A stretch of DNA of 58,108 nt from Streptomyces hygroscopicus subsp. hygroscopicus (GCF_001553455.1 NZ_BBOX01000156.1:1-58108); one strand, 5' to 3'. Positions 33,046-42,347 are shown, counted from the first letter of the stretch. Translations and numbers: made by a program. The notes: generated by a model not told the origin, from the sequence alone.

Positions 33046-33786
33046 TCAGCCGCAGCCACCGGCGTGGCCGGCGTCACCGGCCGGGACGAGCAGGGCGGGC
33101 TCGCCCCCACGGCCGGTTTCCCGCTGTTCGGTGGTGGCGGCGACGGTGGCGGCGGCGGTGGCGGTGGTCCGGGTCCTGGCGCGGACGCTCGCCACGAAGC
33201 CCGCGAGCCGGTCCAGCCCCCAGAACTTGTCGTGCCGGTGGATGAAGAACGGCACTCCGAACACTCCGTCGCGGTCCACCGCCCGCAGCGCCTCGATGCC
33301 CCGCCGGCGGATCTCCGGATCGTCGACCGCACCGGCCAGCGCGTCGGGGTCGAGCCCGAGTTCATCGCCGATCGCGGCCATGGTGGCCCGTTCGGAGATG
33401 TCGATGCCGTTCTCCCAGCGGGCCCGGTAGACGGCGTCGATGAAGTCCCGCCCGCGGCCGGCGTCCTCGGCGACCAGATAGGCGAGATGGGAGACGTCCC
33501 AGTTGGGAGCGGTGTCGATCGGCCAGACCACGGACAGACCGCGTTCGATGGTCGCCCGCTTGACGTCCTGGAGGATGTAGAAGTGCTTCTCTTTCGACAT
33601 CGCGACATAGGGGAGGTGGATCCCGGCGTCGGCCAGCATACGCTCGCTCACCTCGTCCGGCTCCCAGTACGGACGCCATTCGATCGCGTCCGCCACATCG
33701 GGGGCGTTCTCGGTCAGTTCGCGGTAGGCGAGCCAGGAATAGGGGCTGCGGAGTGAGAAGTACCAGCGCGGTGGCTTGACGGCCAA
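33046..33786 (-). CDS. DsbA-fold oxidoreductase/isomerase (HCCA isomerase-like)
   Basis: 246 residues with the thioredoxin/GST-kappa-like fold of 2-hydroxychromene-2-carboxylate isomerases: WYFSLRSPYSWLAYREL at the start, Ser-Pro-Tyr in place of a CxxC, and FGVPFFIHRHDKFWGLDRL near the end. In cinnamoyl-lipid type II PKS clusters a protein of this family is proposed to isomerise a polyene double bond before aromatic ring closure. Start is TTG with an excellent AGGAGG six bases upstream. The Gly/Thr/Ala-rich C-terminal 40 residues are repetitive. The role is inferred from context. Confidence 0.82.
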   Translation of the reverse strand: MAVKPPRWYFSLRSPYSWLAYRELTENAPDVADAIEWRPYWEPDEVSERMLADAGIHLPYVAMSKEKHFYILQDVKRATIERGLSVVWPIDTAPNWDVSHLAYLVAEDAGRGRDFIDAVYRARWENGIDISERATMAAIGDELGLDPDALAGAVDDPEIRRRGIEALRAVDRDGVFGVPFFIHRHDKFWGLDRLAGFVASVRARTRTTATAAATVAATTEQRETGRGGEPALLVPAGDAGHAGGCG

Positions 33787-33813
33787 CGGGAACCTCCTGG
33801 GTTCGGGGCGTTG

Positions 33814-34560
33814 CTAGATGGTGATGCCGCCGTCGATCTGGACGACGGAGCCCGTGACATAGGCCGCACGGTCCGAGACCAGGTACGAGACGAGGTCGGC
33901 GACCTCCTCGGCCCGCCCCAGCCGCCCGAGCGGCACCGACTCCAGCGCCTTGTCCTTCACCTGGCCGGTGAGCACGGAGGTCATATCGGTGTCGATGAAC
34001 CCCGGGGCGACGACATTGGCGCGGATCCCGTACCGTCCGACCTCCTTGGCCAGGGCCCGGGAGAACCCGATGATCCCGGCCTTGGAGGCGGAGTAGTTGG
34101 ACTGGGTGGCGTTGCCGTACACACCGGCGACCGAGGAGATGTTGACGATCACCCCGCTCTTCCGCTTCATCATGCCGAACACCACGGAGCGGCAGACGTG
34201 GTAGACCCCGTCGAGGTTGACGTCCAGCACGTCGTGCCATTCGTCGTCCTTCATCAGCAGCAGGGGGTTGTCACGGGTGATACCGGCGGCGGTCACCGCC
34301 ACGCCGATGGGGCCGAGCGTCTGCTCGGTCTCCGCGACCAGCGCGCGCACCGCGTCGGCGTCGCGGACGTCGGTCCTGCGGCTGAGCACCCGGACCCCGG
34401 TCTCCGTGACCGCCTTCTCCAGTTCCAGGGCGGCCGCCTCGTTCGACTGGTAGCAGAAGGCGACGTCGAAGCCGTCCCGCGCCAGACGTTCCACCGTGGC
34501 CCGGCCGATTCCCCGTGAACCGCCGGTGACCAGCGCCACCCGGGATGCGTTCTTAGCCAT
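33814..34560 (-). CDS. 3-ketoacyl-ACP reductase (FabG-like SDR)
   Basis: 248 residues, classical SDR. NADPH motif TGGSRGIGRA, catalytic Ser in NISSVAG, and Tyr/Lys in YSASKAG. Reduces 3-ketoacyl-ACP in each extension round of the type II system encoded upstream. It lies between the dehydratases and the isomerase in the operon. Confidence 0.93.
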   Translation of the reverse strand: MAKNASRVALVTGGSRGIGRATVERLARDGFDVAFCYQSNEAAALELEKAVTETGVRVLSRRTDVRDADAVRALVAETEQTLGPIGVAVTAAGITRDNPLLLMKDDEWHDVLDVNLDGVYHVCRSVVFGMMKRKSGVIVNISSVAGVYGNATQSNYSASKAGIIGFSRALAKEVGRYGIRANVVAPGFIDTDMTSVLTGQVKDKALESVPLGRLGRAEEVADLVSYLVSDRAAYVTGSVVQIDGGITI

Positions 34561-34620
34561 TGGTTCTCCAAAGCGATTCGGCCGGCCGCGCGGACCGGAC
34601 GTGTGGTGCCGGGGTCGGAT

Positions 34621-34669
34621 CAGATCAGCAGGTCAGGGCAGATCAGCAGGTCAGGGCAGCAGGTCAGGG
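34621..34669. repeat. 18-bp tandem repeat between ketoreductase and dehydratase genes
   Basis: Two exact copies of CAGATCAGCAGGTCAGGG (34621-34638, 34639-34656) and a 13-bp partial third. The end of the partial unit runs into the dehydratase stop codon. Confidence 0.85.
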
Positions 34670-35161
34670 CAGGGCGGGGGCCGGGTCCCCGGGCCGCAGC
34701 TCCCCGGCCGGGCGGAAGGCCAGCACCGCGAGGCCGACCGTCAGCGCGGGCTCACCGGCCACCGTGGCACCGCCCTCGATGATCACGGTGTCGTCCACCA
34801 CCCGGGTGATGGCCGCCCGGTGTTCCAGTACGTCACCCGGCAGCACCGGCCGGTGGTACTCGACCCCGGACACGCTTCCGAAGAGCATGACCCGGCCCTC
34901 GAGCGCATCGGGCTCCGGCGACTCCCAGGTGGCCAGCAGCCCGGCCGACTGGCACCAGGACTCCAGCAGCAGCACCCGCGGGTAGGCGTAGTCGGCGGCC
35001 ACCGCGTCCGGCCCGAGCCCCTGGTACCAGGGCTCGTTGCAGGTCACCGCCTTCACGGCGGTCACCCGCCGGCCCGGGACCAGTTCGGTCACCCGGTCCA
35101 GCAGCAGCATCGGGAACCGGTGCGGCAGCACCCTTCTGATCTCCAACTGGCCGATCATCAT
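34664..35161 (-). CDS. FabZ-like dehydratase subunit lacking the usual catalytic His
   Basis: 165 residues, hotdog fold. IRRVLPHRFPMLLLDRV is the FabZ opening. Where FabZ has GHFPxxPxxPGVLxxE, this protein has ADYAYPRVLLLESWCQSAG: the Glu is kept but the His is replaced. The neighbouring subunit (35168) keeps both. Highly reducing type II PKSs often use heteromeric dehydratases, so this is probably the partner subunit. ATG 35161, or 35158 with better spacing from AGGAGG. Confidence 0.85.
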   Translation of the reverse strand: MMIGQLEIRRVLPHRFPMLLLDRVTELVPGRRVTAVKAVTCNEPWYQGLGPDAVAADYAYPRVLLLESWCQSAGLLATWESPEPDALEGRVMLFGSVSGVEYHRPVLPGDVLEHRAAITRVVDDTVIIEGGATVAGEPALTVGLAVLAFRPAGELRPGDPAPALP

Positions 35162-35167
35162 GCCTCC

Positions 35168-35683
35168 TCACGCCTCCTCGGCCGTGAACCGCAGCCTGAC
35201 CTGGGCGGCGGCACCGCGCTCGGTGGCCACCTTGGCGGCGCACTTCCACACCCCGGTCCCACCGGTCCACACCAGGTCCACCGCCAGCCGGTCGCCCGGG
35301 AAGACCGGGCTGAGGAACCGCGTGCTCTCCACCGCCACCAGCTCCAGCCCGGCCGAGCCCGGCGGAGCGGTCCGCAGACCGCTGAGGTGTACGCACTCGA
35401 TCACGCAGACCCCGGGGAAGATGGGGAAGCCCGGGTAGTGCCCGGGGAAGACCGTCTCGTCCTCGCCCACCGTGACGGCCGTCGCCGCCCGCACCGTGCC
35501 CCGGTCGCCGGCGGCGGCCGGACGGACCACCTCCACCCGCGCGGCGACAGGACTGCACGGCCGGGTGCTTGACGCCCCGGCGGAGCCGAGGGTCCCGGCA
35601 GAGCCGATGGACCCGACATCCCCCACAGCCCCGGCAGACCCCACAGCCCCGGCAGCCCCAGCGGCCCCGATCGTCCCGGTCAT
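35168..35683 (-). CDS. FabZ-like 3-hydroxyacyl-ACP dehydratase, catalytic subunit
   Basis: 171 residues. GHYPGFPIFPGVCVIE carries both the catalytic His and Glu of FabZ-type dehydratases. The first 37 residues are a low-complexity Gly/Ala/Val/Ser extension (GAAGAAGAVGSAGAVG...) encoded by imperfect repeats near 35580-35680 and absent from ordinary FabZ. The ATG overlaps the stop of the ketosynthase-like gene. Acts with the ketoreductase to give trans double bonds. Confidence 0.88.
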   Translation of the reverse strand: MTGTIGAAGAAGAVGSAGAVGDVGSIGSAGTLGSAGASSTRPCSPVAARVEVVRPAAAGDRGTVRAATAVTVGEDETVFPGHYPGFPIFPGVCVIECVHLSGLRTAPPGSAGLELVAVESTRFLSPVFPGDRLAVDLVWTGGTGVWKCAAKVATERGAAAQVRLRFTAEEA

Positions 35684-36843
35684 CGCGGCCCCGCCAGACG
35701 CAGCAGGGCGCAGCCGACCGCACCGTCGCGGTCGACGGAGGTCACCAGCGCCACCCGGCCGGCGGCCCCGGGGGTGGTCTCGGCGTGCACCAGCACCCCG
35801 GCGATCTGGAACGCCGCCGCCGCGGCCCCGGTGTCCCCGATGAGCGCGGCCTGGGTGAGGTGGACGGGGTCCGCTCCCCCGGCGGCCTCCGCCACGGCGG
35901 CCCGCTCCTGCTCCCCGGACGGACCGGGCGCCTCACTCGTGGACACCGCCCAGATCTCCTCCGGGCGCACCTGCGCGCGGTCCAGGGCCCGGCGCAGACA
36001 GGCCGCCAGCGCGGGGCGGACCCCGCCGTCCAGGGCGATGCCCATCTCCACCGCGAGGATCTCCGCCAGCACCGGCTGCTCGGCGCCGTCCCGCGCGTCA
36101 GGGCTGTCCGGCGCGTCGGCGCCGTCCCGCGCGTCGGGGCCGCGCTGCTCCACCAGCAGCAGTCCGCAGCCCTCACCGGGCAGTTGCGCGGGCCCCTCGG
36201 TGTCCGGCTGGTGGGCGTGGCTCTCCAGCCAGGAGCGGGCGTGCGAGAACTCCTCGACCGCGCCGCACAGCACCGTCCTGGCCCGGCCGAAGGTGAGCAG
36301 CCGGCGCGCGTAGTTCAGGGCGTACAGCCCCGCCGCGTGGCCCCCGGCGATCGTGGTGTTCGGGCCCTTGAGCTGGTGCCAGATCGCGCTCTGCCCCGCG
36401 GCGCAGTTCATCACGGCGTTGGGGAAACGCGCCGGGTCCACCAGATACGGCTTCTCCCCGGTGAGCGAGTCCCGGGTGAAGTCCATCTGGCTCTGCACAC
36501 TGCCGGTGGTGGTGCCCAGGACCAGGGCGGCGTCCTCGCCGGTGGCCACCCACCGGTTGCGCGGCGCGTCGTCGAGCAGCCGGGCGACCGTGGTGACCGC
36601 GAGGCCGGTCACCCGGTCCATCGAGCGGACCCCCTTCTTCCCGAGCACCGTGCGCAGGTCGAAGTCGGGCACCAGACAGGCGCGGTCCCCGGCCGCCCGC
36701 CACCGCTCCTCCTCGAGCGGGGCCGCCGCGGGCCGGCGTTCCCTGATCCCCTCGGTGAAGGCCGCGCGGCCGATCCCGAAGGGCGATACCGCGGACCAGG
36801 CCGTGATGACCGGTCGATTCACAAGAGCTGTGCCGCCACTCAT
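35680..36843 (-). CDS. Ketosynthase-like protein without active-site Cys (chain-length-factor-like)
   Basis: 387 residues with the ketosynthase thiolase fold. At the nucleophile position the sequence is GPNTTIAGGHAAGLYAL, so His replaces Cys. Downstream catalytic His motifs are also altered. Such inactive partners act as chain-length factors in KS-CLF heterodimers. Likely partner of one of the two active ketosynthases (39921 or 41051). ATG 36843 follows GGAG at six bases. Confidence 0.88.
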   Translation of the reverse strand: MSGGTALVNRPVITAWSAVSPFGIGRAAFTEGIRERRPAAAPLEEERWRAAGDRACLVPDFDLRTVLGKKGVRSMDRVTGLAVTTVARLLDDAPRNRWVATGEDAALVLGTTTGSVQSQMDFTRDSLTGEKPYLVDPARFPNAVMNCAAGQSAIWHQLKGPNTTIAGGHAAGLYALNYARRLLTFGRARTVLCGAVEEFSHARSWLESHAHQPDTEGPAQLPGEGCGLLLVEQRGPDARDGADAPDSPDARDGAEQPVLAEILAVEMGIALDGGVRPALAACLRRALDRAQVRPEEIWAVSTSEAPGPSGEQERAAVAEAAGGADPVHLTQAALIGDTGAAAAAFQIAGVLVHAETTPGAAGRVALVTSVDRDGAVGCALLRLAGPR

Positions 36844-36875
36844 GTCTGCTCCGTCGCTTACGTCGCCGTCGTCGG

Positions 36876-37895
36876 TCAGGACTCGCCGCGCAGCGCCTTG
36901 GAGACGCGCTCGTCGAAGGTGATCAGGTTCCAGTCCCGCCGGTTCTCGATCAGGGCGTAGCCGTGGGTGACCTTGCCGGTCGCGGTCGGCACCAGACGGC
37001 CGTCGCGCACCACGTAGCAGTCCATGCGGGAGGTGTAGGTGAAGTCCTTGAAGACGTTCTCGACGGTGTAGACCGTGTAGAGGTCCTCCTCCATCAGCGC
37101 CTCGTCCAGGATCTGGATCCGGGAGTGCGGGCAGGCGGGGATCCACCGGCGCTCGTCCAGCAGGGTCTTCACCGAGATGCCGCGGTCGGCGAGGAAGAGG
37201 TCCACGACCTCCTCCATCTGCCGCAGGTAGCTGGACATCTGGAGCCGCTCGGAGAAGTGGCAGTACGGGTAGGGGATCCGCCACTTCCAGCCGAACGCGT
37301 TCTTCCCCGCGGTCAGCAGGTCGAGCACCGGATCGGGGCCGGTGGTGCCGCGGCCGGCCGACAGCGAGGTGGTGACGGCCGTGAGGTCGGCACCGGTCAG
37401 CTCCGGCGGCTCGGGGGCGACGGCGCCCGGGGTGCTCAGCCGGTCGGTGACGAACCGGGCGAGCCCGGCGGGCGGTTCCCCGGCCGCCTCGACATAGCTG
37501 TCCGAGCGCAGCACCACCTTGGCGTTGGCGGCCACCACCTTGGTGTCCGCGCCGTCCCGCTCGGCGTGCAGGGCCACCGTGAAGGAGATGCAGGAGTCGT
37601 CGTCCCCGGCCGCCGGCACGACCCGCGCCTGGACCGTCTCGTCCATGTAGAGGGCGTGCAGGATCCGGGTGTCGAGGTCGACGATGTCCACGCCGAGGCC
37701 GGCTTCCGCGTACAGCGCCCGCGCCGGGAGGTCCGCCTCGGCGAAGTGGTAGAGGATGGCCTCCTCGACCAGGTAGTTGATGTGCTTGAACCCGATCCAG
37801 GTGCAGATGTTGGAGCCCTCGTACCGGGTGCGCAGCGACGCGGTCGTCTCGCTGGTGAGCAGCCTCTTGACGGCGCTTTCGGCCACTGTGGTCAT
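36876..37895 (-). CDS. Double-hotdog thioesterase/dehydratase-like protein
   Basis: 339 residues, apparently two hotdog halves. The N-terminal half contains GFKHINYLVEEAILYHF and LGVDIVDLDTRI; the C-terminal half contains FSERLQMSSYLRQMEEVVDLFL and KDFTYTSRMDCYVV. Related proteins are acyl-thioester hydrolases or dehydratases. Encoded between the hydrolase and a KS-like gene, with ATGA overlap to the former. Possible roles: editing, release or transfer of the acyl chain. I cannot assign the reaction. Confidence 0.7.
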   Translation of the reverse strand: MTTVAESAVKRLLTSETTASLRTRYEGSNICTWIGFKHINYLVEEAILYHFAEADLPARALYAEAGLGVDIVDLDTRILHALYMDETVQARVVPAAGDDDSCISFTVALHAERDGADTKVVAANAKVVLRSDSYVEAAGEPPAGLARFVTDRLSTPGAVAPEPPELTGADLTAVTTSLSAGRGTTGPDPVLDLLTAGKNAFGWKWRIPYPYCHFSERLQMSSYLRQMEEVVDLFLADRGISVKTLLDERRWIPACPHSRIQILDEALMEEDLYTVYTVENVFKDFTYTSRMDCYVVRDGRLVPTATGKVTHGYALIENRRDWNLITFDERVSKALRGES

Positions 37896-38956
37896 CGATC
37901 GTGCTCCCATGGGAATCCGGGGCCGGGACCGCCGTTGGGACGGGCGGCCGAACAGATGCTGACGAAGCGGTCGAGCAGGGCGGCGAACTGCCGCGCCCGC
38001 TCGATCATCAGGAAGTGCCCGCAGCCGGGCAGCAGACGGAACTCCGCGTCGGGGAGGGCGTCCGCGAGCGCGCGGCCCTCGGCCGGCGGCGCGGCGAAGT
38101 CGTCCGCACCGGCGAGGACGAGGCACGGCACGGTGAACCGTCCCAGGCGCAGGGCGGGGGTACGCAGGTAGATCTCGAAGAACCGCATCCAGCCGTAGGG
38201 GCCGACCCAGTCCCGGATGCGCTCGGCGAGGTGGCGGCGGGTGGCCGCGGGGACCCGGTCCCCGGCGTGCACCCGGATGCCCTCGGCGATCAGCGGGGCC
38301 ATGGTGTCCACGGAGTGCGCCAGGCTCGCCCAGTCGAACTCCTCGGCGGTGCGCCGGTAGAACGGGGCCACCAGCACCATGCCGCGGACGCCGAACTCGG
38401 TGAACGGGTCCCGGCCCGCCTCGATCCGCCGGCCCAGGAACTCCATCAGGACGTTCGCGCCCATCGAGTGGGCGACCACCACCCCGGCGCCGCCCGGCAC
38501 CGCGCGCAGCGCGTCGCCCAGGTACGGCACGAGATCGCCCCGGGCGCTCCACCCGGCGACGCTCCGGCCCCGCCAGGGCAGGTCGGCGGCCCACAGCTCG
38601 GGCCCGCCGGACCGGCGACCCTGCTCGACGCAGGCGTCCCACACGGTGCTGCTGTTGGACAGCCCGTGCAGGAAGAGCACCCGGCCCCGCCCGGGGTCGC
38701 CCGGGGCGCGCCGGGTCACGACCACGGGGCTCTCCTTGCCGCCCCGCGCGGACACCGCGGCGCCCCGCCCCTGCTGAGGGCGTTCCGGGGCAGGCCCCCG
38801 GGCGGACCCCGGCCCCTGGGCAAGTCCCTGCCCCTGGGCGGGCTCCGGAACGACTCCCGGAGCGGACCCCTCCACGGGCCCCCGTACGACTCCCCCAGCG
38901 GGCCCTTCGGCGGGCTCCTGAGCGGGTGCCTGGACGAGGCGGTCGCCGGTGGACAT
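37892..38956 (-). CDS. Alpha/beta hydrolase
   Basis: 354 residues. The nucleophile elbow is AHSMGAN (Ser), the acid is in VLAGADDFAAP and the His in GCGHFLMIE. The N-terminal 75 residues are Pro/Gly/Ala-rich (VPEPAQGQGLAQGPG) and probably disordered; the hydrolase proper begins near VLFLHGLSNSS. It may release or transfer the polyketide acyl chain, or act as an editing thioesterase. The start overlaps the preceding gene by one base (TGATG). Confidence 0.85.
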   Translation of the reverse strand: MSTGDRLVQAPAQEPAEGPAGGVVRGPVEGSAPGVVPEPAQGQGLAQGPGSARGPAPERPQQGRGAAVSARGGKESPVVVTRRAPGDPGRGRVLFLHGLSNSSTVWDACVEQGRRSGGPELWAADLPWRGRSVAGWSARGDLVPYLGDALRAVPGGAGVVVAHSMGANVLMEFLGRRIEAGRDPFTEFGVRGMVLVAPFYRRTAEEFDWASLAHSVDTMAPLIAEGIRVHAGDRVPAATRRHLAERIRDWVGPYGWMRFFEIYLRTPALRLGRFTVPCLVLAGADDFAAPPAEGRALADALPDAEFRLLPGCGHFLMIERARQFAALLDRFVSICSAARPNGGPGPGFPWEHDR

Positions 38957-39924
38957 CAGGCCGCTGCCCGCCCACGCAGCGCGATGCCCGCGCTGGCGTC
39001 GTCGGCGTCGGTGCCCGCGGTGGCGTACACCGGACCGGCGCCGCCCCGGGCGAACCAGCCGACGGCCGCGGCGCACTGGAGCACCCCCAGCGCGCCCGAG
39101 CCCAGGCCGAAGACCTCGCCGAGATCGTGCCGGGCCACGCCCGCCAGCAGGGTGTCCGGCACGGCGGCCGTCCGCTGTTCGGGCAGCTGCCACTGTTCGG
39201 GCAGCTGCCACAGGGCGGGCCGGTCACCGGTCGCCGCCGCCAGCCGTTCCAGACAGCGGCCCAGCCCGGCGCCCCGGACGTAGTCGCCGAGAACGGCCGG
39301 CGCGCTCGCGCCCCGCTCGGCGGCCGACTCCTCGCTCTCCACCACCAGCGCCGCCGCCCCGTCGATGGTCCGCGCTCCGCCGGTGAAGGCGCGCACGGAC
39401 GCGTTGTCGGGTTCGACGCCCAGGACCAGCGCCCGGGGGACCCTGCCGCCGCGGATCAGCGTGGCCGCCCAGTGGACGGCGTCCAGCCCGGAGGTGGCGC
39501 CGTTGCACAGCATCAGGTTGGGGCCGCGCAGCCCGAAGCGGATGGCGACGGAGGAGGCGATGACATTGCTCGAGGCGTTCGGCAGGTCCATCGCGCTGCC
39601 CGCCGCCGCCGTGTGCTCGGCGATGGTGTCGATGGCCCGGCAGATGGTGTCCAGGTTGCCGTAGTTGGAGCTCGCCACCACCGCGACGCTTCGGCCGGGG
39701 ACGCGCAGGCCGCCCCCGTCGTCCAGCAGACCGGCGTGGCGCAGGGCCGCGTCGGCCGCGCAGTAGGCGAGCTGAGTGGCCCGGTCCTTGTACCGCAGGC
39801 CCTTCCGGCCGACCAGGTCCTTCGGCTCGACCGGCGGGGCGTCCGGCGCCGCCGGTGCCATCAGCTCCGGTGCCGACCTCGCGCGGGGCAGCACCACGCC
39901 GACCCCGCTCACCACCACGGTCAT
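38956..39924 (-). CDS. Short ketosynthase-like protein without active-site Cys
   Basis: 322 residues, about 80 shorter than normal ketosynthases. The nucleophile position reads GPNLMLCNGATSGLDAVHWA, with Ala where Cys belongs and a Cys three residues earlier. The His motifs near the C-terminus (HGTGT, GHT) are missing. Probably a chain-length-factor-type partner, the second in this operon. It overlaps the active ketosynthase gene upstream (ATGA), so the two are likely made as a pair. Confidence 0.85.
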   Translation of the reverse strand: MTVVVSGVGVVLPRARSAPELMAPAAPDAPPVEPKDLVGRKGLRYKDRATQLAYCAADAALRHAGLLDDGGGLRVPGRSVAVVASSNYGNLDTICRAIDTIAEHTAAAGSAMDLPNASSNVIASSVAIRFGLRGPNLMLCNGATSGLDAVHWAATLIRGGRVPRALVLGVEPDNASVRAFTGGARTIDGAAALVVESEESAAERGASAPAVLGDYVRGAGLGRCLERLAAATGDRPALWQLPEQWQLPEQRTAAVPDTLLAGVARHDLGEVFGLGSGALGVLQCAAAVGWFARGGAGPVYATAGTDADDASAGIALRGRAAA

Positions 39925-41054
39925 CGGGCCGCCTCCAGGATCGCGACGGCGTTGATGCCGCCGAAGCCGAACGCGTTCAACTGCGCCACGGTCAGCGGCC
40001 GGTGGGCCGCCTCGCCGGTGACGAAACGGAACCCGGCCGCCTCGTCCACCGGGTGGTCCAGGCCCACCGTCGGCGGCACCCGCCCCTCGGCGAGGCAGCG
40101 CAGGGTGACCACCAGGTTGAGCAGCCCGGAGGCACCCGAGGTGTGCCCGGTCATCGACTTGGTTGCGGTCACCAGGGGCTTGTCCCGGTCCGGGCCGAAG
40201 ACGTCCGCGAGCGCGGTCGCCTCCGCCTCGTCGTTGAGCAGCGTCCCGGTGCCGTGCACCATCAGCAGGTCGATGTCCGCGGGCTTCACCCCGCCCCGGG
40301 TGTGCGCCTCCCTGATCGCCTCGGCGATACCGGCCGGGTCCGGCGCCGTCACGTGGAAGGCGTCGCAGTTGACCGCGACGTCCCGGACCAGACCGTGCAC
40401 CGGGCGTCCGCCGGGCGCCCGGCTGAGCACCACCGCCGCCGCGCCCTCGCCCATCAGGACGCCGTCCCGGTCGCGGTCGAACGGCCGCACCCGGGTCGGG
40501 GGCACCGGCTGCACCCGCTCCAGCAGGCCGTACATGGTCTCGGTGAGCACATCGACCCCGGCCACGACCACCGTGTCCGTCCCCTGCGCCAGCAGGTCCA
40601 CGCCCAGCGCCAGCGCGTACAGCCCGGCCGAGCAGGCGTTGGACAGGGTGTGGGTGTCATCGGCCCGGAACGCCTCGCGCAGCGCGGTGCCGAAGTGGAG
40701 CCGGGCGGCGGGGAAGCCGGCGCCCTCGGTGCGCCACAGCTCCACCGACCGCAGCTCGCGCAGACCGGTGCCGACCAGGACCGGCACCCCGCTCAGATCG
40801 CTCCCGTCGAGGCCCGCGTCACGGACCGCCTGGCCGACCGCGTCCAGCAGCAGCCCGGTCGCCCGCCCAGGGACGTCCACCCCGGGGGCGGGACGGTTGT
40901 CCACCTCGTACGCGTGCCGGGCCGTGTGCCGGGCGTGGTCGAAGCCGCGCAGCTCGGCCACTCCGGAGCGGCCCGCGCACAGATTGCCGAAGAGTTCGCC
41001 GACATCGCCGCCCAGCGCGGCCACGGCCCCCATGCCGGTCACCGCCCAGCTCAT
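39921..41054 (-). CDS. Beta-ketoacyl synthase (active KS)
   Basis: 377 residues. Cys-His-His triad visible: THTLSNACSAGLYALA, VHGTGTLLNDE and KSMTGHTSGASG. Performs decarboxylative condensation on ACP-bound chains. Overlaps both neighbours (ATGA), so it is part of a tightly coupled KS/KS/KS-like series. Most similar in layout to FabF-type subunits of polyene-forming type II PKSs. Confidence 0.93.
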   Translation of the reverse strand: MSWAVTGMGAVAALGGDVGELFGNLCAGRSGVAELRGFDHARHTARHAYEVDNRPAPGVDVPGRATGLLLDAVGQAVRDAGLDGSDLSGVPVLVGTGLRELRSVELWRTEGAGFPAARLHFGTALREAFRADDTHTLSNACSAGLYALALGVDLLAQGTDTVVVAGVDVLTETMYGLLERVQPVPPTRVRPFDRDRDGVLMGEGAAAVVLSRAPGGRPVHGLVRDVAVNCDAFHVTAPDPAGIAEAIREAHTRGGVKPADIDLLMVHGTGTLLNDEAEATALADVFGPDRDKPLVTATKSMTGHTSGASGLLNLVVTLRCLAEGRVPPTVGLDHPVDEAAGFRFVTGEAAHRPLTVAQLNAFGFGGINAVAILEAAR

Positions 41055-42292
41055 ACCGGCACCCCGTCGTACCGGCCGAGCAGCACCACCGCGTTGTTGC
41101 CGCCGAAGGCCAGGCCGTTGTTCTGCACGACCTTCAGCTCCGCCTCGATCGCCACATTGGGCACGCAGTCCACGTCGCACTCGGGATCGGTGGTGGTGTG
41201 GTTGATGGTCGGCGGGATGAACTTCTCGGTGATCGCCAGGGCGCAGCCGATGGCCGACAGCGCGCTGGCGGCGCCCATGGTGTGACCGATCATCGACTTC
41301 ATCGAGATGGTCCTGGGGGGACGGCTGCCGAAGACCTCGCGGATGGCGCGCGCCTCGGTGACGTCGTTGGCCTTGGTACCGGTGCCGTGGGCGGAGATGA
41401 GGTCCACCTGGTCGGCCTTGACCCCGGCGTTCTCCAGGGCCAGCCGCATGCACCGGCCGACGCTGTCCTGGTTCGGCGCCACCTGGTGGTACGCGTCGCA
41501 GGTCAGGCCGTACCCGAGCACCTCGGCATAGATCCGGGCGCCCCGGGCCAGCGCGGACTCAAGGCTCTCCAGGACCAGCACCCCGGCGCCCTCACCGGTG
41601 AGGATGCCCTTGCGGTCGACGTCGAACGGCCGGCACCGGTCCGGCGCGATGGTGCCCAGCCGGTAGAAACCGGCGAACGTCTTGCGGCACATCGCGTCGG
41701 CGCCGCCGCACAGCGCGTACTCCGCGTCCCCGGAGCGGACCGCGTCATAGCCGTAGCCCAGGGCGTAGTTGCCGGCCGCGCAGGCGGTCGGAATCGTCAC
41801 CGCCTCCACATCGGACAGCTGGAGCTCCTGCGCGATGGCCGCCGACAGACGGCCGGCCGGAACGCGGCGGGCGAGTTCGGGCGGCATGTGCTCGGGACCG
41901 TGCGCGATCTCGGCCTCGACCAGGTGGTCCAGGTCCCTCGATTCGCCGTCGGTGGTCCCGATGGAGATCAGACCCGGCTGCGACCGCCAGTCCGCGATGG
42001 ACACCCCCGCGTCCTCGATCGCCATCCGGGCCGCGGCGACCGAGTACTGCGTCGCCCGGCCGAGGCGCTCGGCCGCGAGGTGGCGTATCCACCGCCCGGG
42101 GTCGAAATCCTCCACCTCACAGCCGTTCGCGTGGTCGAACCCCGCGACGTCGAACACCGTGATCGGCTTGGCCCCGCTGCTTCCGGCGCGCAGTCCCCGC
42201 CGGAACTCCTCGACGCCCATACCGATGCTGGAGACCACACCGAGTCCGGTGATCACCACTCTGCGCGGGCCCGCATGCCCCGACTCCGCCAT
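41051..42292 (-). CDS. Beta-ketoacyl synthase (active KS, FabF-like)
   Basis: 413 residues. Triad visible: VTIPTACAAGNYALGYG (Cys), SAHGTGTKAND (His) and KSMIGHTMGAAS (His). N-terminal VVITGLGVVSSIG is typical of FabF. Second gene of the operon, 55 bp after the ACP gene. With the KS at 39921 it suggests two KS-CLF pairs for different chain lengths or stages. Confidence 0.95.
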   Translation of the reverse strand: MAESGHAGPRRVVITGLGVVSSIGMGVEEFRRGLRAGSSGAKPITVFDVAGFDHANGCEVEDFDPGRWIRHLAAERLGRATQYSVAAARMAIEDAGVSIADWRSQPGLISIGTTDGESRDLDHLVEAEIAHGPEHMPPELARRVPAGRLSAAIAQELQLSDVEAVTIPTACAAGNYALGYGYDAVRSGDAEYALCGGADAMCRKTFAGFYRLGTIAPDRCRPFDVDRKGILTGEGAGVLVLESLESALARGARIYAEVLGYGLTCDAYHQVAPNQDSVGRCMRLALENAGVKADQVDLISAHGTGTKANDVTEARAIREVFGSRPPRTISMKSMIGHTMGAASALSAIGCALAITEKFIPPTINHTTTDPECDVDCVPNVAIEAELKVVQNNGLAFGGNNAVVLLGRYDGVPV

Positions 42293-42347
42293 CCCGCCCC
42301 CTCAAATCCGCTGTTCCGGCCGTGTCCGCGAATACGAGAACGCCGCT

